Positions 24,910-32,628 of a stretch of 33,425 bases of DNA are shown here, one piece after another. The position numbers and the translations under genes are program-made. The stretch is from Myxococcota bacterium. GTDB lineage: Bacteria; Myxococcota_A; Polyangia; Polyangiales; Houyiibacteriaceae. The stretch covers positions 1 through 33,425 of the forward strand of contig JANQQS010000138.1 in assembly GCA_028284955.1 (NCBI GenBank). Direction: 5' to 3'. Under the pieces are notes generated by a model. It was not told the origin of the DNA, did no database searches, and saw only the letters and a list, made by a program, of their open reading frames with translations. Position 1 is the stretch's first letter, and every line of letters starts with the position of its first letter.

Positions 24910-25239
24910 CTACAGGGCCTGATCCATGAGCTGCGCGATCGTGGTCTTTGGCGCAGCGCCGACCTGTTGCCCGACGACTTCGCCGCCTTTGAATACAAGA
25001 AGCGTGGGCACGCCCCGGATGCCGTATTTCGACGCCGATCCCGGGCTTTCGTCAATGTCGACCTTGGTCACCTTCATGCGGCCTTCGTACTCTCCCGCCA
25101 GTTGACCGACCAGCGGAGCGATTTGCTTGCACGGGCCACACCACGTCGCCGAGAAATCCACCAACACCGGAATGTCCGACTGGATGACTTCCTGGTCAAA
25201 GTTGAGGTCATTGACTTCGAGGACTTTGTTGTCTGCCAT
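24910..25239 (-). CDS. trxA: Thioredoxin
   Basis: Small cytoplasmic dithiol oxidoreductase, 109 aa. The active site WCGPC is at 33-37 within VLVDFSATWCGPCKQIAPLV; the cis-Pro is in GIRGVPTLLVF. The buried Asp and the Lys of the fold are present, and length equals the classical thioredoxin (about 105-110). ATG at 25239 gives the standard N-terminus; the frame remains open upstream, but that part has no family similarity. A TTGACA box lies so close to the start that a leaderless mRNA is possible. It is convergent with the pseudokinase gene, and its stop codon lies in the second copy of an 11-bp direct repeat (CTGGTCTACAG at 24889 and 24905). Confidence 0.95.
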   Translation of the reverse strand: MADNKVLEVNDLNFDQEVIQSDIPVLVDFSATWCGPCKQIAPLVGQLAGEYEGRMKVTKVDIDESPGSASKYGIRGVPTLLVFKGGEVVGQQVGAAPKTTIAQLMDQAL

Positions 25240-25245
25240 GAACCC

Positions 25246-25274
25246 TAAGTAAGGATTCCCTCGCCGTCTGTCAA
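25246..25274 (-). promoter_or_regulatory. Candidate trxA promoter
   Basis: On the minus strand a perfect TTGACA (25269-25274) is followed after 17 bp by TACTTA (25246-25251), a weak -10 box. The start point would fall at or next to the trxA ATG (25239), implying a leaderless or near-leaderless transcript if this promoter is used. Confidence 0.3.
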
Positions 25275-25389
25275 CGCGTCCGTGGTCAAGGCCGCAGAAT
25301 GGCCCAGGTTCCCGGCTCATGGTACGATATGGGAACTGTTTGCTGCCGCACGGGTGCTGGAGATTGCGCCCCTTTTGAGGAGCTCGGTT

Positions 25390-25812
25390 ATGCAGGCGCA
25401 CCGCGTGTTCTTGTCCCAAGAGACACTCGACCATTGGCTTCAGGAGGAGCGCGTGTCGGTGGAGGGTGAGGTGATGACGCTCAACCCTGAAGGACAATCG
25501 TTTCGACTTATCACGGCTCTGCACTTCGTCGCGGAAGTGGCGGATGGCGGCGACGAACACGAGCTGGTCGGCACGGTTCACGACCTGAGCGAGATCGAGG
25601 CGCTGGGCGGCGAACACTGTGCTGGTTCGGTGATTCTCGGCGACAACGCGTACGACGTCGTGGAAGGATTTGTGGGCGACCCGCTGACCCCTGAAGCAGA
25701 TGTTGCGACCGGTTCGGACCTTGCCGCGGCCACTCGCGCCGCACTCGGCGACGGCGAGCCAAGCTCCAACGCCGAACGCGTCGCCCGATTCTTTTTGGGC
25801 ACGCGGCAGTAA
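25390..25812 (+). CDS. Conserved-looking protein of unknown function, first gene of the heme operon
   Basis: A 140-aa soluble acidic protein (QAHRVFLSQETLDHWLQEERVSVEGEVMTLN at the N-terminus). There is no signal, membrane segment or known motif; the secondary-structure feel is alpha/beta with a beta-rich middle (FRLITALHFVAEVADGGDEHELVGTV) and an Ala-rich helical end. ATG at 25390 is chosen for its excellent ribosome-binding site, GAGGAG with spacing 7; the longer frame from 25282 lacks one. The next gene starts three bases after its stop, so it belongs to the hemA operon and may serve it, but no family is recognised and no function is claimed. Confidence 0.75.
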   Translation: MQAHRVFLSQETLDHWLQEERVSVEGEVMTLNPEGQSFRLITALHFVAEVADGGDEHELVGTVHDLSEIEALGGEHCAGSVILGDNAYDVVEGFVGDPLTPEADVATGSDLAAATRAALGDGEPSSNAERVARFFLGTRQ

Positions 25813-25815
25813 CCA

Positions 25816-26598
25816 ATGTCGGCGGTGGGTAGTTGGTTTGCTCTGACAGCGCTCCTCTATGCTGCATCAAGCTGTTTTTATCTCGCGATGTTGCTGCGCG
25901 GGGCGGCGGTGGTGGGGCGCTATTCCCGCGGCGTGCTCGCGTTCGCGGCCGCATCCCATGCCGCGTTTCTGCTTCAAAGCGGCGGCCCTTGGGGAACCAT
26001 TCATAGCGCGCTGAGCCTGCTCAGCTTGGGGGTTGCGCTCGCGTTTGTGGTCTTTGCTCGCCGGCCTTCGGTGGAAATGCTGGGAGCATTCCTCACACCT
26101 CTGATCTTGGTGTTCTTCCTGGGGTCCGGCTTGCAGCAGGGCGTAGGTCAGGTCTCAGACGAAGTGCGCTCGGTCCTTCTTCCGGTGCACATTACGGTCA
26201 ACGTGCTCGGGTTTGTCGCGTTCGCGCTCGCGTTCGGAGCTGCGCTCGGATACGTGCTCCAAGAACGATTGCTTCGCCGTCGCCGGCTCACGGGAGTCTT
26301 CGAACGGTTGCCTTCGCTTGACGCGCTCGACGCACTCGGGCTCCGCGCGGTGGTAATCGGGTTTCCTTTGCTCACCTTGGGAATCGTCACCGGGGCGTTC
26401 TGGGCCGCGCGGCTTCGGCCAGGGGTTCCGCTGATTTCCCCAGCCCAGGCGTTCGCGGTGATTTCGTGGGTACTTTTTGCCGTCGTGTTGCTGACCCGCG
26501 TGTCGGTAGGCTGGCGAGGCCGACGAGCCGCTATCGGGACGATCATGGGGTTCGTTTGTGCCCTCGCTGTGCTCGTCGGGTACATGGTGCGCGCGTGA
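25816..26598 (+). CDS. CcsA/HemX-like cytochrome c assembly-type membrane protein
   Basis: A 260-aa polytopic membrane protein, about eight helices, of the CcsA/CcmC/HemX superfamily. It retains early and late His-containing segments (ASHAAFLLQSGG, VLLPVHITVNVLGFVAFALAFGAALGYVLQE) and GFPLLTLGIVTGAFWA. The heme-handling WWD motif (WGxYWxWDP in CcsA and HemX) that should follow is replaced by RLRPGVPLISPAQAF, so heme binding through that motif is unlikely. Position directly before hemA resembles the hemX-hemA order in several bacteria, where HemX affects glutamyl-tRNA reductase level. It has three bases of spacing from the gene before and a GTGA overlap with hemA. Assigned by fold-like pattern, not by motif. 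Confidence 0.8.
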   Translation: MSAVGSWFALTALLYAASSCFYLAMLLRGAAVVGRYSRGVLAFAAASHAAFLLQSGGPWGTIHSALSLLSLGVALAFVVFARRPSVEMLGAFLTPLILVFFLGSGLQQGVGQVSDEVRSVLLPVHITVNVLGFVAFALAFGAALGYVLQERLLRRRRLTGVFERLPSLDALDALGLRAVVIGFPLLTLGIVTGAFWAARLRPGVPLISPAQAFAVISWVLFAVVLLTRVSVGWRGRRAAIGTIMGFVCALAVLVGYMVRA

Positions 26599-27935
26599 CC
26601 GATCTCACCGTGGTTGGCCTTTCTCACCACACCGCGCCGCTCGCGCTCCGCGAACGCCTATCGGTGTCGACGAGCCAAGTGGAACGCGAGCTCAAAACGC
26701 TCATGGCGGCAAACGGGCCTTTCGGCGATGCCCAGGTTGGTGAGAGTTTGCTCCTGTCGACGTGCAATCGAGTGGAAATCTACGCGGAAGGCCCTGACGC
26801 GGGCGCAACCATCCGGAGCGCGCGAGAATACTTTCGTACGCGGGTGCCTGAAGTCGCAGGGCTGTACGAACATCGCGGTGCAGAAGCCGCGCGGCATGCG
26901 TTTCGAGTGGCCTCTAGCCTCGATTCCATGGTGATCGGAGAGCCCCAGATTCTCGGACAAATGAAAGACGCGGTCGACGCTGCGCGACGCGCGGGCACGC
27001 TGGGAACGTTTCTCGATCGCTGCTTCACCCGAGCGTTCGCGGTGGCCAAAAAGGTGCGCACAGAAACCCGCATCGCATCCGGCGCGGTGAGCATTCCGTC
27101 TATTGCGTGCGAGCTTGCGCGAAAGATCTTCGGTGACGTACGCGGTCGACGTGCGCTCTTGGTCGGAGCCGGCGAAATGGGAGAGCAGGCCGCCGAGCGA
27201 TTCGCGCAGCTCGGCGCGCGGCTCACGGTGATGAATCGGAGCGGAGAGCGAGCCGCCACGCTCGCTCAAAAAGTCGGTGGCGAGCACCGAGGCTTTGAAC
27301 ATCTGCCAACCGAACTGACAAACGCCGATGTGGTACTAACCTCTACGTCGAGCGATCGCTTTGTACTGACTTCCGCACTTATGAAAGGCGTGGTTCGATC
27401 GCGCCGTCGCCGGCCATTGTTTGTTATTGACATCGCCGTCCCCCGCAACGTCGACCCTCGCGTCGGAGGGTTCGACAACGTATTTCTTTACGACGTGGAC
27501 GATCTCGACCAAGTCGCCGCCGACAACCTCGCAGTCCGCAGAGAAGAAGCCGTTGCCGCAGAAGCCATCGTCGAAACGGAGGTGATGGCATTCGAGTCGT
27601 GGAAGCGTTCGCTGTCACTCGCCCCCACCATCGTAGCCCTGCGCAATCGCTTCTCCGACGTGGTTCGCGCAGAACTCGAGCGAACTATGGAACGGCTCGG
27701 AGGCTTGAACGACCGCGACCGTGTCGCGCTCGAGCGTATGAGCGACGCGATGGTGAATAAATTGCTGCATCAGCCGCTCTCCGAACTGAAACGCGGAGCA
27801 GGCGGCGACGGCGACCGGCAACTCATCGAGGCCGCCCGTCGCCTCTTTGCTCTCGACGAAGCGCGAGAACATAACGATGCATCGCTCGAAGAACCTCGCT
27901 CTGCGCAACTCGCTGCGCAAGGAAAACGAAAATGA
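26595..27935 (+). CDS. hemA: Glutamyl-tRNA reductase
   Basis: First committed enzyme of the C5 tetrapyrrole pathway, reducing Glu-tRNA to glutamate-1-semialdehyde with NADPH. The 446-aa protein has VGLSHHTAPLALRERLS, the catalytic cysteine in LLLSTCNRVEIYA, SMVIGEPQILGQMKDA, an NADPH-binding region (ALLVGAGEMGEQAAERF) and the C-terminal dimerisation helices. It starts with GTG at 26595, overlapping the stop of the preceding gene by GTGA; earlier in-frame starts would lie inside that gene. The stop overlaps hemC as ATGA. Heme-regulated degradation in other bacteria depends on the N-terminus, which looks ordinary here. Confidence 0.97.
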   Translation: MTDLTVVGLSHHTAPLALRERLSVSTSQVERELKTLMAANGPFGDAQVGESLLLSTCNRVEIYAEGPDAGATIRSAREYFRTRVPEVAGLYEHRGAEAARHAFRVASSLDSMVIGEPQILGQMKDAVDAARRAGTLGTFLDRCFTRAFAVAKKVRTETRIASGAVSIPSIACELARKIFGDVRGRRALLVGAGEMGEQAAERFAQLGARLTVMNRSGERAATLAQKVGGEHRGFEHLPTELTNADVVLTSTSSDRFVLTSALMKGVVRSRRRRPLFVIDIAVPRNVDPRVGGFDNVFLYDVDDLDQVAADNLAVRREEAVAAEAIVETEVMAFESWKRSLSLAPTIVALRNRFSDVVRAELERTMERLGGLNDRDRVALERMSDAMVNKLLHQPLSELKRGAGGDGDRQLIEAARRLFALDEAREHNDASLEEPRSAQLAAQGKRK

Positions 27936-28960
27936 AAATCCGCATGGCGACCCGGTCGAGTCGCTTGGCTTTGAACCAAACGCGATCCGTTGCGGCGTGG
28001 ATTCGCAAACAAATGCCCCACGCAGAGATCGTTGAGGTTCCAGTGCAAACCCGAGGCGACAAGGTCGTTGATCGCCCGCTCGCCGAGATCGGTGGTAAAG
28101 CCCTTTTTGTAAGCGAAGTCGAGCGATGCGTTATCGAGGGCGATGCTGACCTCGCGGTGCACTCGCTCAAAGACATTCCTGGCGACGTTCCGCTTCCCGA
28201 TGGCATGGAGCTAATGTGCTTTCCTGAGCGCGAGGCGGCACACGATGTATTGCTCACCCCCGACAGCAGCGAACTAGAGGCTTTGGAAGCAGGGGGGTCG
28301 ATAGGCACATGCAGCCCCCGAAGAGTCGCCCAGCTTCGTTTGCGTCGGCCCGACATGCGGTTTGAAACGTTGCGAGGAAACGTGGAGACACGATTGCGGC
28401 GCCTCGACGAAGGGCGCTATCAGGGCATCGTTCTTGCTGCGGCCGGCCTCCGCCGACTGGGGCTTTTGGATGCTCGGGCACACTGGCCGATTCCTATCGA
28501 CTTGTGTTTGCCGGCGGTGGGCCAAGGCATTTTGGCCATCGAAGCGCCGAGCGAACGCAGCGACCTCCGAGAGATATTGCAGGGGCTCGAACATGAGTCT
28601 ACGCGCCTCGCTGCAGAGGCTGAACGAAGCTTTCTCAAAGCGCTCCAAGGAAACTGCCACGTGCCCATCGCCGCGCTCGCCCGGGTGCACGACGACGGTG
28701 CCCGACTCAGTCTCGACGCGTTTGTCGCATCATCGGACAACGGGCGTACACTTTCAGGAACCGCCGAGCGATACCTTCGGGGGCGGGAACGCGAAAATCA
28801 GATCTCCACCGCGCAGCAACTCGGAGCAGAAGTTGCGGCGAGCCTGATCGAACAAGGCGCCCGGAAGATCATTGTGGACGCCGCAATGACCAAGGAGCGA
28901 CACGCTCGTCAGGGAAACGGCCATGGCCCGGATGGGGACCGTTACAAATGGGGGCGGTAA
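27932..28960 (+). CDS. hemC: Hydroxymethylbilane synthase (porphobilinogen deaminase)
   Basis: Joins four porphobilinogens into hydroxymethylbilane. The 342-aa protein has IRMATRSSRLALNQT, the active-site region AVHSLKDIPGDVP, IGTCSPRRVAQL, and the dipyrromethane cofactor Cys in LQGNCHVPIAALA (family: GGC-x-P-type loop; the residue before Cys is Asn here and not Gly). The C-terminal 25 residues after KIIVDA are polar and probably disordered. Starts with ATG overlapping the hemA stop. hemB and hemD are not in the window, so the pathway is completed elsewhere. Confidence 0.96.
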   Translation: MKIRMATRSSRLALNQTRSVAAWIRKQMPHAEIVEVPVQTRGDKVVDRPLAEIGGKALFVSEVERCVIEGDADLAVHSLKDIPGDVPLPDGMELMCFPEREAAHDVLLTPDSSELEALEAGGSIGTCSPRRVAQLRLRRPDMRFETLRGNVETRLRRLDEGRYQGIVLAAAGLRRLGLLDARAHWPIPIDLCLPAVGQGILAIEAPSERSDLREILQGLEHESTRLAAEAERSFLKALQGNCHVPIAALARVHDDGARLSLDAFVASSDNGRTLSGTAERYLRGRERENQISTAQQLGAEVAASLIEQGARKIIVDAAMTKERHARQGNGHGPDGDRYKWGR

Positions 28961-28964
28961 CTCG

Positions 28965-29390
28965 ATGCAGGACACCCGCTCTGCTACCGCCGTGAACCAA
29001 CTCGTCTGGTGTGGTGGGCTCGCAATCACGGGAACCATACTGCTTTTGGCCTTTTTTCTGACCCCCGATCCATCGGGCCATGGAACACATACCCAGCTCG
29101 GACTTCCGCCCTGCGGGTTCTTGACGATGACCGGCTACCCTTGTCCCGGATGCGGTCTAACGACGTCGTTCGCGCATTTGATACGCGGCGAGGTGGGTAA
29201 CGCGGCCCGGGCCAACGTCTTTGGAGTTGGACTATTTGCGGCAACCGTTCTGATGGCCGCTGTCTCGGCGTGGGGGCTCGCGCGACGAAAGCCCGTGTGG
29301 TCTACGTTGGAATCGCTCCATGCCGAAAAAATCGCGCTCGCGCTGGCCATAATCGGCGTTGTATTCTGGGCCGCGCGGTTGATGGCGTGA
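28965..29390 (+). CDS. DUF2752 membrane protein
   Basis: A 141-aa membrane protein with about three helices. It carries the DUF2752 signature: PPCGFLTMTGYPCPGCGLTTSFAHLIRG, a loop with CxxC-type cysteines next to a helix. The function of the family is unknown; the paired cysteines could be redox-active or bind metal. ATG at 28965 lies five bases after the hemC stop, with GGGGGCGG upstream; a frame from 28923 would overlap hemC. It overlaps the next gene by GTGA. Placement between hemC and a kinase makes it part of the heme operon. Confidence 0.87.
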   Translation: MQDTRSATAVNQLVWCGGLAITGTILLLAFFLTPDPSGHGTHTQLGLPPCGFLTMTGYPCPGCGLTTSFAHLIRGEVGNAARANVFGVGLFAATVLMAAVSAWGLARRKPVWSTLESLHAEKIALALAIIGVVFWAARLMA

Positions 29391-30640
29391 ACGAAGAGGC
29401 CCAAAACCTGGTCATCGGCGGTCGTTTTCGACTAGACGCACAGCTTGGCGCAGGGGGCATGGCACAGGTATTTCGAGCCTGGGACCTCGCTCGCAATCGC
29501 GCAGTGGCGGTAAAACTGCTGAAGCCCGATATCGCCAGCAATGAGGAAGCCGTCGAGCGCATGCGCCGGGAAGGTGAGGCGCTCAGTCGACTGAAGCACC
29601 CGTGCATCGTCGCGATCGAAACGTTTGGAAAGCTTCCAGACGGTCGCATGTTCCTCGCGATGGAGCTTCTCGAAGGCGAGACTCTCGGAGAACGGATGCG
29701 GCGCCACACCATGAACCCTGGGGAGCTGGCACCCGTGGTCCGAGACGTAGCCAGCGGGCTGACGGCAGCCCATCAGGCGCACATCGTTCATCGCGACCTC
29801 AAGCCCGACAATATTTTCCTTTGTGGGCCGGGCCCGAATCAACCGCCCGCGGTGAAGATTCTGGACTTTGGAATTTCAAAAATCTACGGCTACGATCGGC
29901 TCACCCGCACTGGTCAAATCCTTGGTACGCCGCGGTATATGGCGCCCGAGCAGCTCTCCGCGGACCGTAGCCTAGACGGACGCGTGGACGTCTACGCGAT
30001 GGGCGTGATCCTCTACGAAGCGCTCGCGGGTCACCCTCCTTTTTGGGGAACCAACCCAAGTGAGCTCGTCATCAACATCTTGCATGGAAACTCAGCCCCG
30101 CTGAAGTCGTATCGAGCCGACCTCGCCGACGATATCGTGGCGGTGGTGTCTCGAGCTATGGCGCGCGTACGCGAGGCGCGCTTCCCCAACGTGGGCGCCC
30201 TGAGTGAAGCTTGGGGCGCGGCGGCGACGGCAGGAGTCGCGGCTTCAAGCCAGGTCAGGGATCGATCGCAGATGCGCACCAGCGTACTGGGCGGAGTAGA
30301 CAGCGATGCCCCACCGCGTCCCTTATGGGAACAGCCCCAGGATCTATCCCCCGGCACCTTCGGCAATTCGGGCGCACCGCCCCAGTCCGCGGCAGACCAG
30401 GGTTCCGACGGAAACGATGGTGAAACAAGACCTTCCTTCAAGCCTCTGCCGCCAACGGCATCACCAGCCGCGAGCTCCAGCTCGTCGGTTGATTCGTCAG
30501 AGGTTTTGCCGCCGCACGAACCGCTGAAGTTGCCCATACGCACGCGAGGCCTATGGATCTTGGCCGCGTTGCTCATTGCGGCGGCTTCGGCAGGGGTAGT
30601 GATCGCTGCGCTTCAGTTTTTTGGGGGTTCTCGTTCGTAG
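29387..30640 (+). CDS. Transmembrane Ser/Thr protein kinase, last gene of the heme operon
   Basis: A complete Hanks-type kinase of 417 aa. It has Gly loop LGAGGMAQVFRAWD, ATP lysine K43, HRDLKPDN with D137, DFG with D160, and the activation segment TGQILGTPRYMAPEQL. A Ser/Pro-rich linker follows from about residue 290 to a single membrane helix near the C-terminus (GLWILAALLIAAASAGVVIAALQFF) with only six residues beyond, so no extracellular sensor. It starts with GTG overlapping the DUF2752 stop by GTGA, hence translational coupling to the hem genes. Its substrate could be HemA, HemC or the membrane partners; that is inference. It is convergent with the ATP-grasp gene, two bases apart. Confidence 0.93.
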   Translation: MNEEAQNLVIGGRFRLDAQLGAGGMAQVFRAWDLARNRAVAVKLLKPDIASNEEAVERMRREGEALSRLKHPCIVAIETFGKLPDGRMFLAMELLEGETLGERMRRHTMNPGELAPVVRDVASGLTAAHQAHIVHRDLKPDNIFLCGPGPNQPPAVKILDFGISKIYGYDRLTRTGQILGTPRYMAPEQLSADRSLDGRVDVYAMGVILYEALAGHPPFWGTNPSELVINILHGNSAPLKSYRADLADDIVAVVSRAMARVREARFPNVGALSEAWGAAATAGVAASSQVRDRSQMRTSVLGGVDSDAPPRPLWEQPQDLSPGTFGNSGAPPQSAADQGSDGNDGETRPSFKPLPPTASPAASSSSSVDSSEVLPPHEPLKLPIRTRGLWILAALLIAAASAGVVIAALQFFGGSRS

Positions 30641-30642
30641 AG

Positions 30643-31533
30643 TTACGCAAGCTCCTCGAGCGCGTCGGCGCAGCGGGCTGCCGCTTGGTCGTCGAACAAG
30701 AAGAATAGCCGAGGGTCGATCAGCTCGACCTCGTTGACAAACAAGGATCCGTCACGTTCGATTCCGTCGACTCGAGCGTAGGGCAATCCTTCGGCCAACA
30801 CCGCACGAGCGCTAGCCGCTTGCTCGATCAGTTGTGGCGAGGGTTCGTCGCGCACCGCGCTGCCGCCGTAGGTCGCTTGCTCGCGATACTCCCCGGCTTT
30901 CGGGACTTTCCGAACCGCGTGGCTAAACGTGGATCCGAAGAACACGAAGCTCCATTCTCCAGCGGAGCAGATTTCCGGAAAAAAGGGCTGGACGAGCACG
31001 TCTCCTTGTTCGCGAATCGCAGCCACTTGAGGCTCAAGCGCGGCGAATTCCTCGAGGCGTCCTCGAACGGTGCCTACCGCGCCGCCCGAAATCGCGGGTT
31101 TGAAAATGAACTCGTCCCAGCCTCGCGCAGCAAGCTCCTTACGCAGCGAGCACGTTTCTCCGGGCGCCACGAAAAGCGACGGGATCGTCTGCACGCCAGC
31201 TTCGGAGAGACGCAAAAGATAGCGCTTCGATATGTTTTCCCGCACCACTCGAGGAGGATTCCACAGCGGAAGCCGGCCGCGTTCACAGCGATCCAACCAG
31301 CCTCGAAACTCGTCAATCCGGAACAGGAAATCCCAGGTGGAGCGAATCAGCAATGTGTCTTGGCCCTCGAACGCGCTCGGCGGTTCGTCCCACCGAATAG
31401 GCGTCACGATGTGGCCACGCCGCTTAAGTTCCTCAACGAGCACGAGGTCGTCGTCTACATAAGCGCCGTCCGAAGAGTACGTGGCAGTAAACGGGTCATT
31501 CGATGTTCCTTTGATGATGATTCCAACGCGCAT
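30643..31533 (-). CDS. ATP-grasp ligase-like protein
   Basis: A 296-aa ATP-grasp protein resembling the RimK/DcsG-like group. Visible motifs: the pre-ATP-grasp part ends with LLIRSTWDFLFRIDEF; nucleotide-binding FIFKPAISGGAVGT; a central VQPFFPEICSAGEWSFVFFGSTFSHAVRKVPKAGEYREQATYGGS; and metal-binding end YARVDGI...LFVNEVELIDPRLFF. Such enzymes couple ATP hydrolysis to joining a carboxylate with an amine or thiol. The substrate is unknown; DcsG makes D-cycloserine in Streptomyces, but there are no other dcs genes here. ATG at 31533 has GGGAG upstream and lies nine bases after the AdoMet decarboxylase stop, so the two are co-transcribed. Confidence 0.85.
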   Translation of the reverse strand: MRVGIIIKGTSNDPFTATYSSDGAYVDDDLVLVEELKRRGHIVTPIRWDEPPSAFEGQDTLLIRSTWDFLFRIDEFRGWLDRCERGRLPLWNPPRVVRENISKRYLLRLSEAGVQTIPSLFVAPGETCSLRKELAARGWDEFIFKPAISGGAVGTVRGRLEEFAALEPQVAAIREQGDVLVQPFFPEICSAGEWSFVFFGSTFSHAVRKVPKAGEYREQATYGGSAVRDEPSPQLIEQAASARAVLAEGLPYARVDGIERDGSLFVNEVELIDPRLFFLFDDQAAARCADALEELA

Positions 31534-31542
31534 AACAACTCC

Positions 31543-32508
31543 CTACAACGTGTATACGAATGGCTCGCTGGCTCGCGCCGCTGGTCGATAGCAATGCAGA
31601 AACCGCACCTCGTAGCCCGCGGCAATGCCCTTCACGTCATCTTTGATGCGATAGTCCGGAAGCTCGAATCCCGGCGATGAACCCGCTGCTGGAGTGAACG
31701 CCACAATATCGACCGAACGGGGCCGAAAGATGTGCAGCACGCGAGAAATCAAATCTTGGGAATCGCCGCGAACGTCGACGTTCGTTTCGAAACTTACGTA
31801 GCTCCCGATTCGTTCGGGCGTGACGTGGATGGTGTAGTATTCATGGTCGCGCAGGGCATTAAGGGAGTAGCCGGCCGGCGTAAACGCGTGTTCGTCGACT
31901 CGAAAGCCAGGCAAGAGATTTCCGAGATCGACCGGGTCCACGCGGGTCGACCCGGGGCGAAAGCAGCGCAACCGATCCTCAGGCAACCCGTGCATGAGCA
32001 CTTCAAGCGTTGTGTCGTCGCTTCGCGGCAGGTGTTCCGCGGTCGTGTGAAATACGTGTACGCAGTGGTCGTGCTCCTCGCCGAAACGAAGGGCGCGCCC
32101 CGGAAGCCACGTCGCCAAACGTGAGGCGTCTTCCCGAAACGAGGTGGGCTGCCGCTCGGGAAAGTGTTCATTTTTCCGTTCGTAAATCAGCGATGCAATC
32201 TGTTTGGGAGGGATTTGCCGGAGCACCATGGCGACTGCATCCACGAGGCGTGTTTGCCCGCAGGTGATCAGCGTGAGGTGGTCGTCCCATACAAAAAGGC
32301 TGGATTCGGAAAGCAGGTAGGCGTCGCACACGTCGCTCTCCAGTTTGGAGAGAACCTGCGCTCCCGCTGCGGCGACCACTTCGTGCCACCACGATGGGTT
32401 CATGCTGCGAAGAGGCGGATGATCGCCGACCACTGCGATTTCCACTTTTTTTTCCGGACCCTCGAAATAGGTAGGGGGTTCTGCAGGGTTTCCCGAGGAA
32501 ATCGTCAT
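31543..32508 (-). CDS. Eukaryotic-type (class 2) S-adenosylmethionine decarboxylase proenzyme
   Basis: Makes decarboxylated AdoMet, the aminopropyl donor for spermidine. The 321-aa protein aligns with the eukaryotic enzyme and not with bacterial SpeD (about 115-260 aa). YFEGPEKKVE carries E16 and E19 (human E8, E11). YLLSESSLFV gives the self-cleavage site E68-S69, whose Ser becomes the pyruvoyl group. ITCG supplies C83 (human C82); GYSLNAL supplies S215 (human S229); TIHVTPE supplies H228 and E232 (human H243, E247). Thus processing and catalysis look intact. ATG at 32508 was chosen by comparison with the human N-terminus; a four-codon frame MSGR overlaps it just upstream. No spermidine synthase is in the window. 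The ATP-grasp gene follows. Confidence 0.93.
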   Translation of the reverse strand: MTISSGNPAEPPTYFEGPEKKVEIAVVGDHPPLRSMNPSWWHEVVAAAGAQVLSKLESDVCDAYLLSESSLFVWDDHLTLITCGQTRLVDAVAMVLRQIPPKQIASLIYERKNEHFPERQPTSFREDASRLATWLPGRALRFGEEHDHCVHVFHTTAEHLPRSDDTTLEVLMHGLPEDRLRCFRPGSTRVDPVDLGNLLPGFRVDEHAFTPAGYSLNALRDHEYYTIHVTPERIGSYVSFETNVDVRGDSQDLISRVLHIFRPRSVDIVAFTPAAGSSPGFELPDYRIKDDVKGIAAGYEVRFLHCYRPAARASEPFVYTL

Positions 32509-32628
32509 CGGCCGCTCATGATGGTCGCAAATAGCAAACGCGCAAATCCCGAGGTATCCGCGGGGCACGCCTGGCTTTTGGCCACCCGCGCGAAAAGAGA
32601 TTACGATCGTACAGAAGAACAATACTCC

